Positions 26,231 through 33,979 of a stretch of DNA of 64,000 nucleotides are shown here, piece after piece (position 1 is the first letter of the stretch; the number at the start of each line of letters is the position of its first letter). Source of the DNA: Nocardiopsis_B sediminis (GTDB lineage Bacteria; Actinomycetota; Actinomycetes; Streptosporangiales; Streptosporangiaceae). A program made the position numbers and the translations under genes. Below the pieces are notes generated by a model, which made no database searches, had not been told where the DNA came from, and was given only the letters and a program-made list of their open reading frames with translations. The DNA is taken from positions 434,001 through 498,000 of the forward strand of contig NZ_JBHSBH010000003.1 of NCBI RefSeq assembly GCF_042650565.1. Direction: 5' to 3'.

Positions 26231-27265
26231 TCAGATCAGCGCTTCGGCAGCGCGGTCGGCGTCCTCCTCGGTCGAGTACACGTGGAAGGACACCCGCACC
26301 CGGCCCGCCCGCTCGGCGGCCACCACATCGGCCGCGCGCAGCCGCTCTCCAGCGTTGTGCGCTTCGACCGAGGTGATCGCGGAATCGCCCGGGGCCAGGC
26401 CGAGCGCGGCCCGGAACCGGTTGGCCAGGCCCACGTTGTGGTCGCGGATCCGCGGCACCCCGATGTCCAGCAGCACCGCCATGGACCGGGCCGCGGTGAC
26501 GCCGGCGAACCAGTTGGGCGAGATGTCGAACCGTGCGGCGCCGTCGGCGAGCGTCATCTCGGAGGCGTAGAAGGACCCCAGGGGGTCCCGGGCGGCGGCC
26601 GGACCGGCGCTGCCCGGGCGCAGGAGCGGGCGCAGTGCGGGCGAGAGGTACCCGTAGGCCAGCCCGCGGGGCGCCATCAGCCACTTGTAGCAGGAGCAGA
26701 TGAGCGCGTCGTAGCGCGTGGCATCGACCGGCAGCCAGCCGACCGCCTGGGTGGCGTCCACGGCGACGCGCGCCCCGTGCCGTCGCGCGGCGGCCACGAT
26801 GGCGTCGGCGGGGGCGAGCTCGCCGCCGGCCGACTGCACCAGGCTGAACACCACCAGCCAGGTGTCGCCGTCCACGGCGCCGGCCAGTTCGGCGAGCGGC
26901 ACCGCCTGCACGCGCACGCCGCGGTCGGCCTGCGCCATCCAGGGGAAGACCGCCGAGGTGAACTCGCCTTCGGGCACCAGCACCCGCGCGCCATCGGGTA
27001 CGGACGCGGCCAGCGTGCCCATGAGCTGGGAGGTGGTGGCGCCCTGGGCGATGTCCTCGGGCGCCGCCCCCACCAGGGCGGCGAAGGAGCGCCGGGCGGA
27101 TTCCGCCGCCTCGCCCCAGGGCCCGGGCAGCCCGGCACCGTGCCGCCAGGTCGCGACGGCGTCGGACAGCGCCTCGTGGGCGGGGCGCGGCGGGATGCCG
27201 TATTGGGCGGTGTTCAGCCAGACCGAGTCGATCTTCCAGAGATCCTGAGCGGTGCCGATGTCCAT
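26231..27265 (-). CDS. Class V aminotransferase / cysteine-desulfurase-like PLP enzyme
   Basis: This 344-residue PLP-dependent fold-type I enzyme of the class V group has its Schiff-base Lys in SCYKWLMAPRG, the PLP phosphate region QGATTSQL, and the Asp of VAVDATQAVGWLPVD that contacts the pyridine nitrogen. Length and motifs fit the isopenicillin-N-epimerase-like or kynureninase-like branch rather than IscS (no catalytic Cys loop is evident). The substrate is unknown. The gene stands alone, with a hairpin (27331-27347) upstream that ends the neighbouring small gene. Confidence 0.82.
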   Translation of the reverse strand: MDIGTAQDLWKIDSVWLNTAQYGIPPRPAHEALSDAVATWRHGAGLPGPWGEAAESARRSFAALVGAAPEDIAQGATTSQLMGTLAASVPDGARVLVPEGEFTSAVFPWMAQADRGVRVQAVPLAELAGAVDGDTWLVVFSLVQSAGGELAPADAIVAAARRHGARVAVDATQAVGWLPVDATRYDALICSCYKWLMAPRGLAYGYLSPALRPLLRPGSAGPAAARDPLGSFYASEMTLADGAARFDISPNWFAGVTAARSMAVLLDIGVPRIRDHNVGLANRFRAALGLAPGDSAITSVEAHNAGERLRAADVVAAERAGRVRVSFHVYSTEEDADRAAEALI

Positions 27266-27330
27266 CCGCCCAGCCTGTCACCGCCCGGCGCACGGCCGAT
27301 CGGCGGCCCCGCTGCCCCGGCAACGGCCCG

Positions 27331-27347
27331 CCCCACCCACGGTGGGG
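27331..27347 (-). terminator. Probable terminator of the small secreted-protein gene
   Basis: CCCCACC and GGTGGGG form a 7-bp stem with a 3-base loop, 38 bases beyond the stop of the gene that ends at 27385. Confidence 0.5.
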
Positions 27348-27384
27348 GTGGAGCGGGGTTCGGCATCGGGCGCGGACGGGCCGC

Positions 27385-27672
27385 TTACGGGACGGAGACG
27401 CTGACGCCGAATTCCTCCGTGGCGGAGGCACCGGACGGAACCACCGCGACGATGACGCCTTGGCAGTTCGGCGCGTTGTGGACGGTGACCGGCTGGTCGG
27501 TCTGGTTCTCGACGGTCAGGGGCCAGTAGGGCGCGTTATAGCAGCCGCTGGGGTTGTCGGTCCGTTGCCCATTGAGGACGATGTAGCCTTCGGCCGCATG
27601 GGCGGTGGCGGGGACGCCGGCCAGCGCGGCTGCCGCGGCGACGGATCCGATGAGCGTGACGAAACGGCGCAC
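27385..27672 (-). CDS. Small secreted protein with two cysteines
   Basis: This 95-residue protein starts at GTG. It has a clear Sec signal peptide: MRRF, a hydrophobic Ala-rich core and the cleavage site AHA/AEGY near residue 27. The mature part (about 68 residues) is rich in Asn, Val and Thr, with one Cys in PSGCYNAPYWPL and one in NAPNCQGVIV, likely forming a disulfide. The short beta-rich sequence recalls secreted inhibitors or chaplin-like surface proteins but matches no family I can name. It is expressed alone. A hairpin lies just upstream. Confidence 0.72.
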   Translation of the reverse strand: MRRFVTLIGSVAAAAALAGVPATAHAAEGYIVLNGQRTDNPSGCYNAPYWPLTVENQTDQPVTVHNAPNCQGVIVAVVPSGASATEEFGVSVSVP

Positions 27673-27698
27673 GCCAGATCACACCTTCCGTAATCAGT

Positions 27699-27717
27699 GC
27701 GCCACTCCGTGTGGCGC
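27699..27717 (-). promoter_or_regulatory. Inverted repeat upstream of the small secreted-protein gene
   Basis: GCGCCAC and GTGGCGC form a perfect 7-bp repeat with 5 bases between, extended by ATCA and TGAT outside one or two mismatches. It starts 26 bases before the GTG, so it is either an operator or a 5' leader hairpin. The rest of the spacer to 27974 shows no gene; part of it must serve as the 3' end of the glycosyltransferase transcript. Confidence 0.4.
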
Positions 27718-27974
27718 GTGATCATCGTAGGGATGCCGCTTAGTAGTTCGCAGGCGATCGGCGATATCTTCCCTGGTCAGAGTCGTCGAGTGGCCGTGGT
27801 TCGCATGATGCCGGATACGGCGGATCGTGCCCTCGGTGAGTGATCGATTGCTTTATGTAGCCAAAGGAGTGCCGGAGCGCCCACCTGGGCAAGCGGGTCA
27901 TCCGGAGGTCCCCGGGAAACCGAACCGCGCGGGGGACGCCGGTGAGCGGGACCGGTCGTCGCCCGTCAGGGGTG

Positions 27975-30011
27975 TCAGCCCGCGGAGGGGGCTGAGCGTG
28001 GGTCGGAGCCGCGCAGGCGGATCCAGGCGCCGCGCGCCAGGCGGCGGGCGGGGGCCGGGAGGCGGTCGGCTCGCAGCCGGGCCTGGGCGACCAGCGGGGT
28101 GAGATGGCGGCGGGCCCGGGACTGCAAGGGGTGGGTGAGCCGCCACCCGGCGGGTGTCCGGATCAGGGCGAGGTCCAGATCGGTGTGGTCCGCGCCGACG
28201 TGGACGCGCCAGACGCCGAGGCCGCCCTGCACCGGGACCGTCGCCGACAGCACGGCGCGCGGGAGGCCCGCGGAGCCGTCGTGGACGGCCCGGATGCGGG
28301 CCACGGTGTCGGTCGGCGGCCGGCCGCTGCGCGACAGCCGCAGGGGCAGCTCCGTGGGGGAATCGGCGGCGCGCAGGGTCAGCGGGATCTCCAGGCGCAG
28401 GCCCGCGGGCGTTGGCGTGGCCGTTGCCGTCGCGGGGGCGCGTACGGCGCGCCGCAGCGGGCGCCACGACCCGTCGACCGAGAGCACCAGGTGGCCCTTG
28501 GTGTTCCAGTAGGGGTTGGCGAAGGCCGTGCCCGCGTCATCGGGCAGGTCGACGAAGGCCGGAGTCCGGGTGGTCTCGGCGTCGCGCGTGCGGGCCGTGC
28601 CCACCGTGTGGTCGCTGCCCGCTCCACCGAGGTCGATCCGGGTGCGGAACCACCACTGTCCCGACAGCGGCCGACCGTAGTCGGCGCGGGCGACGTCGAC
28701 CGTGATGGTGCCGCTCAGCCGGACGGCGAACCGGTCGGCTCCGGCGGGGTGCTCCGTGCGCTCGACCTCGGCGGGGATGCGCATCGCGGCGGGGTCGCCG
28801 GTGCGGCGGGCGAAGACCCGCAGGCCGAGCTTGTCCAGCGCGGCGCCGACCTCCGCGGCGTCCCGGATCTGTTCGACCGCCACCATCTCGGCGGGCAGGT
28901 CCCAGCGGATCCGGTCGCCGTCGCGGACGAACTTCAGCGGAGCGCCGGTGGACCTGCGCGTCAGCTCCGCCACGACGTCGACGTGCAGGTCGGACCCTTC
29001 CCACCGGAAGCCGGTGACCCGGGTCACGTGGTCGAGGTCCTCCTCGAATTCCGCCAGGGCGCGCATCAGCTCCGGGGTGCCCCAGCGCAGGGTCGCGGCG
29101 CGCAGCCGGGTGAACGGATTCAGCCGTTCGGTGACGCTTTCGGGGATGCGGGACTCCACGAGCTCGGCGGCGATGGCGTGCAGCCGCCGGATGTGCTCGG
29201 CGTCCTGCCGCAGGAACTTGTGGCCCTGGAACTGGCCGAGCAGCTTGGAGCGGTACCAGTGGGCGAAGAGGCGGTCGCGCAGCTTGCCGGGCTTGGTGTT
29301 GGCCTCGATGATGTCGAAGATCTGCCCGATGCTGCGGAAGAAGCCGACCGGCTCCTTCGGGGCATAGGAGATGTTCCCGAAGCCCTCGTTGCGCACCCAG
29401 TAGTAGCAGGTGTAGTCGTGGACCACCGACACCTTGCGGGTGGCCAGGTAGGCCCGGAGCATGAACATGTGGTCCTCGAGGCGGATCTTGCCCTCGGCGA
29501 ACCGGATGTCGTTGTCCCGGAGGAACGCCGTGCGGAAGAGCTTCTGCACGGTGAGGCTGGTGAGCAGGAGGCGGTCCTTGCGGATGTCGCCGCCGCTCAT
29601 GGGCTGCTGGAAGAGCTCACGAGGGGCGTTGCGGCCGACCCCCGCGACACGGCCGATCACGATGTCGGCGGTGTCCTCGGTGGCCTTGGCGTAGAGGCGC
29701 TCCAGCGCCTCGGGGCCGAGGCGGTCGTCGTCGTCCATGAAGAAGACGAATTCGCCGCGTGCGTGGTCGACCCCCACGTTGCGCGGACGGCCCGGCCAGC
29801 CGGAGTTCTCGATGTGGATGACGGTGAAATTCGGTTCATCGGCGGTCTCGGCGTCGAGCAGTTCACCGGTTCCGTCGGTGGAGCCGTCGTCGACGTAGAT
29901 GACCTCGTAGCGGTCACGTGGCAGTGACTGCTCCCGCAGGGATTGCAGGCCGCGAAGGATGCCCGCGGAAGTGTTGTACGCAGGAATGATCACCGATACG
30001 GCGATACCCAT
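27975..30011 (-). CDS. Family 2 glycosyltransferase with long C-terminal region
   Basis: This 678-residue protein has an N-terminal GT-A domain (about 1-230): SVIIPAYNTSAG, YVDDGSTDGTGELL, GRPRNVGVDHARGEFVFFMDDDDRL (nucleotide- and metal-binding Asp cluster), then helices. Residues from about 330 are beta-rich with no membrane span and resemble the C-terminal accessory domains of wall teichoic-acid glycosyltransferases. It probably adds sugar to an envelope polymer on the cytoplasmic side. ATG at 30011 (MGIAVSVIIP) is the family start with GGGGGA upstream; a reading 19 residues longer is not supported. It stands alone, with no sugar-nucleotide genes beside it. Confidence 0.85.
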   Translation of the reverse strand: MGIAVSVIIPAYNTSAGILRGLQSLREQSLPRDRYEVIYVDDGSTDGTGELLDAETADEPNFTVIHIENSGWPGRPRNVGVDHARGEFVFFMDDDDRLGPEALERLYAKATEDTADIVIGRVAGVGRNAPRELFQQPMSGGDIRKDRLLLTSLTVQKLFRTAFLRDNDIRFAEGKIRLEDHMFMLRAYLATRKVSVVHDYTCYYWVRNEGFGNISYAPKEPVGFFRSIGQIFDIIEANTKPGKLRDRLFAHWYRSKLLGQFQGHKFLRQDAEHIRRLHAIAAELVESRIPESVTERLNPFTRLRAATLRWGTPELMRALAEFEEDLDHVTRVTGFRWEGSDLHVDVVAELTRRSTGAPLKFVRDGDRIRWDLPAEMVAVEQIRDAAEVGAALDKLGLRVFARRTGDPAAMRIPAEVERTEHPAGADRFAVRLSGTITVDVARADYGRPLSGQWWFRTRIDLGGAGSDHTVGTARTRDAETTRTPAFVDLPDDAGTAFANPYWNTKGHLVLSVDGSWRPLRRAVRAPATATATPTPAGLRLEIPLTLRAADSPTELPLRLSRSGRPPTDTVARIRAVHDGSAGLPRAVLSATVPVQGGLGVWRVHVGADHTDLDLALIRTPAGWRLTHPLQSRARRHLTPLVAQARLRADRLPAPARRLARGAWIRLRGSDPRSAPSAG

Positions 30012-30359
30012 GATTCCCCCATTGACGACGGGCCACGGAGGGGGGAGCTCCGGGCACCAGTCATTCACTTGTTTTTTCCAGGGTTAACGCCATCCGTGCA
30101 CCCGGCGGTTCTGGCGGCCTGGTTGAGAGCTCGGTCACGGTTTGTCGGGGCGGAGGCGGCCGGGGCCGCGGGCGGGGACCCCGGTGGCGTCGTGCCCCGG
30201 ACCGTCGGTAGGGCGATGGAGGGTTCGCCTACCGGAACGGCCGGTGGGGGCGGGGTGCCGTGAACCACGGGCCGCCCGCGATCCGCCAGGGGTGCGGGCG
30301 GGGGCCGTGCTCCGCTGAGGCAATGATATTACGCTCGGTGACGCTATGATTGCGCGCGA
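30012..30359. other. Intergenic region without a gene
   Basis: About 350 bases upstream of the glycosyltransferase. AT-rich patches (TTGTTTTTTCCAGGGTTAA near 30068-30086, and AATGATATTACGC near 30322) could hold promoters, but no box pair is well spaced. Coding potential is poor in all frames. Confidence 0.6.
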
Positions 30360-30389
30360 CGCGCGGACGGGGCCGGCCCCGTCCGCGCG
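30360..30389 (-). terminator. Very strong terminator after nagA
   Basis: A perfect inverted repeat with 15-base arms meeting at a central CCGG/GGCC, 85 bases beyond the nagA stop. Folded as RNA it gives a long GC stem with a minimal loop. Confidence 0.75.
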
Positions 30390-30474
30390 CCGGGGCCCGC
30401 CCTCGCCTGCACGCCGGGGCACGGAGCCCCGGCGCCGCGCCGATCGCTCACGGGCCTGGGACGGCCCGCCGGGA

Positions 30475-31644
30475 TCAGAGGGCCCGGATCCAGGAGCCGC
30501 GGTGCATGACGGCCCTGGTGGCCAGGTCGGCGTCGAGGACCAGCAGGTCGGCCGGCGCCCCGGCGGCCAGCTCGCCGGCTCCGTCCAGGCCCAGGGCGCG
30601 GGCGGGCACCGCCGTCGCCGCCCGGACGGCGGCGGCCAGGTCCACCCGCTCCAGGGTGGCCACCGTGCGCCGGATCGCATCGGGGAGCACGATGGTGCTG
30701 CTCGCGATCTGACCGCTTTCGGCCAGCCGGGCTTCGCCGTTCGCGACCCGGACGCGCAGCCCGCCCAGCGTGTAGTCGCCGTCGCCCAGCCCGGTGGCGG
30801 ACATGGCGTCGGTGATGAGGGCGACCCGGTCGCCGGCGGCGTCGAACACCAGCTGGGCGGCCCCGGCGGCGACGTGGACGCCGTCGTTGATCAGCTCGAC
30901 GGTCACGCGCTCGTCGTTGAGCGCCGCCGCGATCGGGCCGGGCTCGCGGTGGTGCAGCGGGCGCATCTGGTTGTAGACGTGGGTGGCCACCGTGGCACCG
31001 GCGTCGAACGCGGCGCGCGCCCGGTCGTAGCCGGCCTCCGTGTGGCCCACAGCGGCGACCACGCCTTCGGCGGCGGCCGCGCGGATCAGCTCCAGCGCTC
31101 CGGGCAGCTCCGGGGCCACCGTGATCATCCGGACGTGGCCCCGCCCGGCCTTGAGGATGCGGGCGAACTCCTGGAGGTCGGGGTCGCGCAGGAGAGCCGG
31201 GTCGTGCGCCCCGCACTTGGAGCGGGCGATGTAGGGGCCCTCAAGGTAGATCCCGGCGATCTCGCCGGCCTCGGCCAGCTCCGCGAGCACGGCCACCTGC
31301 GCGAGGGTGTCCTCGGGCGTGGCGGCGACCAGGCCGCCCACCACCGTGGTCACCCCCTGGGACCGGTTGAACTCCACGACCGCGAGCACCCGGTCGGGAT
31401 CGGTGTCGGTGAACGACGCGCCGGCGCCGCCGTGCACGTGGATGTCGACCGTGCCCGGCAGGAGCCAGCGGCCGCCGAGGTCGGTCGTGACACCGCCCGC
31501 GGGCGGCGGGGCCCCGGTGCCGAGCCCCAGGATGCGGCCGTCGCCGACGCGCAGCCAGCCGTCGTGCACGCCCTCGGGGGTGAGCAGGCGTGCGTTCGTC
31601 AGCGTCGTGGGGATCGTCGTCGTCCGGGTCGCGCCCTGGCCCAT
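30475..31644 (-). CDS. nagA: N-acetylglucosamine-6-phosphate deacetylase
   Basis: This 389-residue amidohydrolase removes acetate from GlcNAc-6-P, giving GlcN-6-P for the deaminase. Metal and catalytic residues are seen: DIHVHGGAG (His69, His71), the Glu of YLEGPYI, AVGHTEAGYD, and the catalytic Asp in LITDAMSATGL. ATG at 31644 was chosen for the AGGAGG site 8 bases upstream and the family start; readings beyond it enter the promoter region of the divergent leader peptide. It is separated by 23 kb from the PTS genes but belongs to the same pathway. No dre-like box is visible upstream, only a different short palindrome. Confidence 0.92.
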   Translation of the reverse strand: MGQGATRTTTIPTTLTNARLLTPEGVHDGWLRVGDGRILGLGTGAPPPAGGVTTDLGGRWLLPGTVDIHVHGGAGASFTDTDPDRVLAVVEFNRSQGVTTVVGGLVAATPEDTLAQVAVLAELAEAGEIAGIYLEGPYIARSKCGAHDPALLRDPDLQEFARILKAGRGHVRMITVAPELPGALELIRAAAAEGVVAAVGHTEAGYDRARAAFDAGATVATHVYNQMRPLHHREPGPIAAALNDERVTVELINDGVHVAAGAAQLVFDAAGDRVALITDAMSATGLGDGDYTLGGLRVRVANGEARLAESGQIASSTIVLPDAIRRTVATLERVDLAAAVRAATAVPARALGLDGAGELAAGAPADLLVLDADLATRAVMHRGSWIRAL

Positions 31645-31669
31645 GCGTGCGTCCTCCTGTGCCCAATGC

Positions 31670-31682
31670 CACACGTCGTGTG
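31670..31682. promoter_or_regulatory. Short palindrome upstream of nagA
   Basis: CACACGTCGTGTG is a 6-bp inverted repeat around a central T, 26 bases upstream of the nagA ATG. It does not resemble a dre box. Confidence 0.35.
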
Positions 31683-31767
31683 TCCAGCTGGAGGATATGC
31701 GGCGCCACCCCGCGTGCGCGTGGGACTCGGCACCCGCCGGAGTGACGACAAACCCGTTCGGCACGCA

Positions 31768-31796
31768 TTGACGGCGGGTGCGGCGCCGCTCATTAT
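31768..31796 (+). promoter_or_regulatory. Promoter of the cysteine-type leader peptide / FMN reductase transcript
   Basis: TTGACG (31768-31773) and CATTAT (31791-31796) are separated by exactly 17 bases. The start point falls at about 31803-31804, on the ATG of the leader peptide, so the transcript is predicted to be leaderless. This is the best-formed promoter in the window. Confidence 0.68.
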
Positions 31797-31803
31797 GGAG
31801 AGC

Positions 31804-31881
31804 ATGTCCGCCGGTGAGCTGCTCGTCCAGCGCCTGCACGTCGATCTGCGACAGCAGGCGAGCGCACTCTGTTGTAGGTAG
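31804..31881 (+). CDS. Cysteine-responsive leader peptide (uORF)
   Basis: This is a 25-residue open frame, too short for most gene finders. It ends HVDLRQQASALCCR with tandem Cys codons (TGT TGT) just before Arg and stop. I recognise the R-HVDL-SALC pattern as that of actinobacterial leader peptides found upstream of sulfur-assimilation genes, where ribosome stalling at Cys codons under cysteine limitation controls the downstream gene. It starts at the predicted transcription start, and a GC hairpin begins 6 bases after its stop. The controlled gene is the FMN reductase at 32137. Confidence 0.72.
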   Translation: MSAGELLVQRLHVDLRQQASALCCR

Positions 31882-31887
31882 CGCCCC

Positions 31888-31907
31888 GCAGGGCCGTCGC
31901 GCCCTGC
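31888..31907 (+). promoter_or_regulatory. Attenuator hairpin after the leader peptide
   Basis: GCAGGGC and GCCCTGC form a 7-bp stem with a 6-base loop. A ribosome paused at the Cys codons (31870-31875) would lie close to its 5' side. A second possible stem (GGGG-ATGA-CCCC) follows directly, so alternative folds are conceivable. The rest of the 255-base leader before the FMN reductase has no gene. Confidence 0.5.
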
Positions 31908-32136
31908 CGTTGGGGATGACCCCCATATCGCCACCGGAAGCGCTCCCCGCCCGTGCCCGTTCTCCCGGGCCGGCCCAGGACCGCGTACAGCGAGGTTCCG
32001 GCCCTGAAGGGGCCCGTCGATTCCGGTGCCCGACGATCCCCGCCCGCCCGGCCGGCGTCCGCCCGCGAAACGCCGGCCCGACGAACCCCTTCAGCGCTCA
32101 GCGGCCCCGTGCGGCCGCACTCACCAGGAGAACGCA

Positions 32137-32655
32137 ATGACCCGTTTCACCGTGCTCGTCGCCGCCCCCGACGCACACTCCGCCATCCGCACCGCCGCCG
32201 CCGACGCCGCTGCGGCCATCGCGGCCGAGACCGGCGACTCCACCCGGCCGCACGTCATCGACCTCGCGGAGCTCGGCCCGGCCCTCCTCGCCGCCGACAC
32301 CGGCCGCGACGTCATCGACGCCCTCGACACCGTCCGCACCAGCGAGGTGCTGCTCGTGGCGTCCCCGCAGGTGCACGGCAGCTACACCGGCCTGCTGAAG
32401 GTCTTCCTGGACCGCCTGCCCGAGCTGGGCCTCGCGCACACCGTGGCGGTCCCGATGGCCGTCGTCGAGGACCTGCGCAACGGCCGCAACATCGACGAGG
32501 ACCTGCGCGTCGTCCTCTCCGACCTGGGTGCCTGGGTGGTCGAGCCCGGCCTGCTGCTGGCGCGCGGCGAGCTCGGCGACGCCCGCGGCGTGATCGCCGC
32601 ATGGTCGGAGGTCGCCGCCCCGGCCCTGCGCCAGGCCGTCGCGGTCGCGGTCTGA
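32137..32655 (+). CDS. NAD(P)H-dependent FMN reductase (flavodoxin-fold)
   Basis: This 172-residue single-domain flavodoxin-like protein opens MTRFTVLVAAPDAHS and has the central strand SEVLLVASPQVHGSYTGLLKVFLDRLPE, the flavin-reductase pattern with the YTG loop binding FMN. Such enzymes (SsuE/MsuE group) supply reduced FMN to monooxygenases that release sulfite from sulfonates. Control by a cysteine leader peptide fits a sulfur-scavenging role. ATG has AGGAG 6 bases upstream. No monooxygenase or sulfonate transporter lies next to it, so its partner is elsewhere. A terminator follows directly. Confidence 0.8.
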   Translation: MTRFTVLVAAPDAHSAIRTAAADAAAAIAAETGDSTRPHVIDLAELGPALLAADTGRDVIDALDTVRTSEVLLVASPQVHGSYTGLLKVFLDRLPELGLAHTVAVPMAVVEDLRNGRNIDEDLRVVLSDLGAWVVEPGLLLARGELGDARGVIAAWSEVAAPALRQAVAVAV

Positions 32656-32671
32656 CCTGCCGCTCCACGGG

Positions 32672-32704
32672 CCGGTGGCGGAGGAACCTACCGTCCGCCA
32701 CCGG
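32672..32704. terminator. Bidirectional terminator
   Basis: CCGGTGGCGGA and TCCGCCACCGG form a perfect 11-bp stem with an 11-base loop between the convergent FMN reductase and permease genes. Confidence 0.78.
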
Positions 32705-32725
32705 TTCAGGGGTTCCAGGAGCCCC

Positions 32726-33640
32726 TCACGCGCCGCGGGAACGGGAGGCCGACTCCGAGCGGGTGCGGGCGGTGTCGGCCTCGGCGCGGGCGACGTTGCC
32801 GCGGACCAGGACCACCACGGCGAGCGTCAGCGCGAACCCGGCGACGCGCAGGGCGAGCGCGAGCGGGTCGGCGGGCAGTTCCTCGCTGAAGAGGACCGTC
32901 CCCAGCACGACCATGTACACGTTGCCGGTCACGTTGGCCACGGGTGCGGTCACCGAGGCGCGTGACCGCTGCATCGAGGTCTGGAACAGGACGATCCCCA
33001 CGGCCCAGCCCACGGCGTAGAGGTAGGGGAACGGCGACGCCAGCGCGGGGAGCACGGCCCCGGCCGGGCCGTGCTCGGCCAGCAGCCCGCCGAGAGCCTT
33101 GCCCTGGAGCCCGGCGGCCCCTTGGGCCAGCCCGGCCGCGGCGCCCATGGCGGCGGCCGACACGTGGCGCCCGCCCCCGCCCGCGAGCACCATCGCCGCG
33201 ACGCAGGCGGCCACCGTTCCCAGGCTGACCACGAGCAGCAGCGGGAGGTCGGGGGCGGTCCCGGCGCCCCCGCCCGGGTCGAGGGAGAGCGTGAGCAGCA
33301 GCAGCGCCAGCGGCATCAGGCCCAGCGCCGCGCGTTCGCCGCGGGTGATGGGGTCGCCCATGACCAGGGTGATCACGAGCAGCAGGGTGGCGATGCCGCC
33401 CGCGAAAGCGGGCTGGACGACCGACACCGGGGCCAGCCCCAGCGAGACGATCAGGCCGACGCTCCCCAGCGCGGCGAGCACGCAGCCGGCCACCCAGCGA
33501 GCGTTGCCGAGCAGGGTCCGGGCCAGGTGCAGCGGGCGCCGCAAGCCGATGCCGGGCGCGCGGTGCAGGGCCCGCTGCTCGATGGCCAGCCCCAGCGAGT
33601 AGACCGCGGCCGACAGCAGCGCGGCGATGAGGCCCGTCAT
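32726..33640 (-). CDS. DMT-superfamily / EamA-like multipass permease
   Basis: This 304-residue protein has about nine or ten hydrophobic helices. The N-terminus (AALLSAAVYSLGLAIEQRAL) and the segments ALGSVGLIVSLGLAPVSVVQPAFAGGIATLLL and SVTAPVANVTGNVYMVVLGTVLFSEELP are characteristic of the DMT group, close to NIPA/SMR-like exporters. It is located in the cytoplasmic membrane; the substrate is unknown. Its ATG overlaps by 4 bases (ATGA) the stop of a possible small gene upstream, suggesting coupling. Confidence 0.8.
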   Translation of the reverse strand: MTGLIAALLSAAVYSLGLAIEQRALHRAPGIGLRRPLHLARTLLGNARWVAGCVLAALGSVGLIVSLGLAPVSVVQPAFAGGIATLLLVITLVMGDPITRGERAALGLMPLALLLLTLSLDPGGGAGTAPDLPLLLVVSLGTVAACVAAMVLAGGGGRHVSAAAMGAAAGLAQGAAGLQGKALGGLLAEHGPAGAVLPALASPFPYLYAVGWAVGIVLFQTSMQRSRASVTAPVANVTGNVYMVVLGTVLFSEELPADPLALALRVAGFALTLAVVVLVRGNVARAEADTARTRSESASRSRGA

Positions 33641-33798
33641 CGGGCCTCCCGGACAGCGGGCCGCCGTCCGCCGCCGCGGAGGACCGGCCGCCGGGCTCCC
33701 GCGGGGACGGCGCGGCGGCGCGCGGACCGGGGCGCGGGCCGGGGCGCGCGGGCGCCGCCGGGCGGTGCCGCGAGGGCCCGCAGGTCGTTCAGCGCCAT
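33637..33798 (-). CDS. Possible small coupled ORF, 53 residues
   Basis: MALNDLRALAAPPGG is followed by a Pro/Arg-rich tail. It has a good ribosome site (GGGAGG, 7 bases before the ATG) and its stop overlaps the permease start. The Arg-rich tail could be an artefact of high GC. It may act as a translation-coupling leader for the permease. No family recognised. Confidence 0.35.
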   Translation of the reverse strand: MALNDLRALAAPPGGARAPRPAPRSARRRAVPAGARRPVLRGGGRRPAVREAR

Positions 33799-33925
33799 CG
33801 GCGTGCCTCCCGGGGGAGCCGTGCGGAACGCGTTCCGCGAGGTGGGCCGCCGCCGGATCCGCAGCCCGGCCGGCGTGCGCGGGCGGGGGTGCGTCGGCGC
33901 ACCGGTTTTCGGTTGACCGACCTTA

Positions 33926-33939
33926 TATAACACGTTCTA
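33926..33939. promoter_or_regulatory. KstR-like operator upstream of the fused acyl-CoA dehydrogenase
   Basis: TATAACACGTTCTA fits the KstR consensus TNNAACNNGTTNNA at every fixed position, in an AT-rich patch 41 bases before the start codon. KstR is the TetR repressor of cholesterol and steroid catabolism in actinobacteria. Confidence 0.55.
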
Positions 33940-33979
33940 GTCTGATGGTCATCGCGACGACGTGGATGAGGTGTGGACG

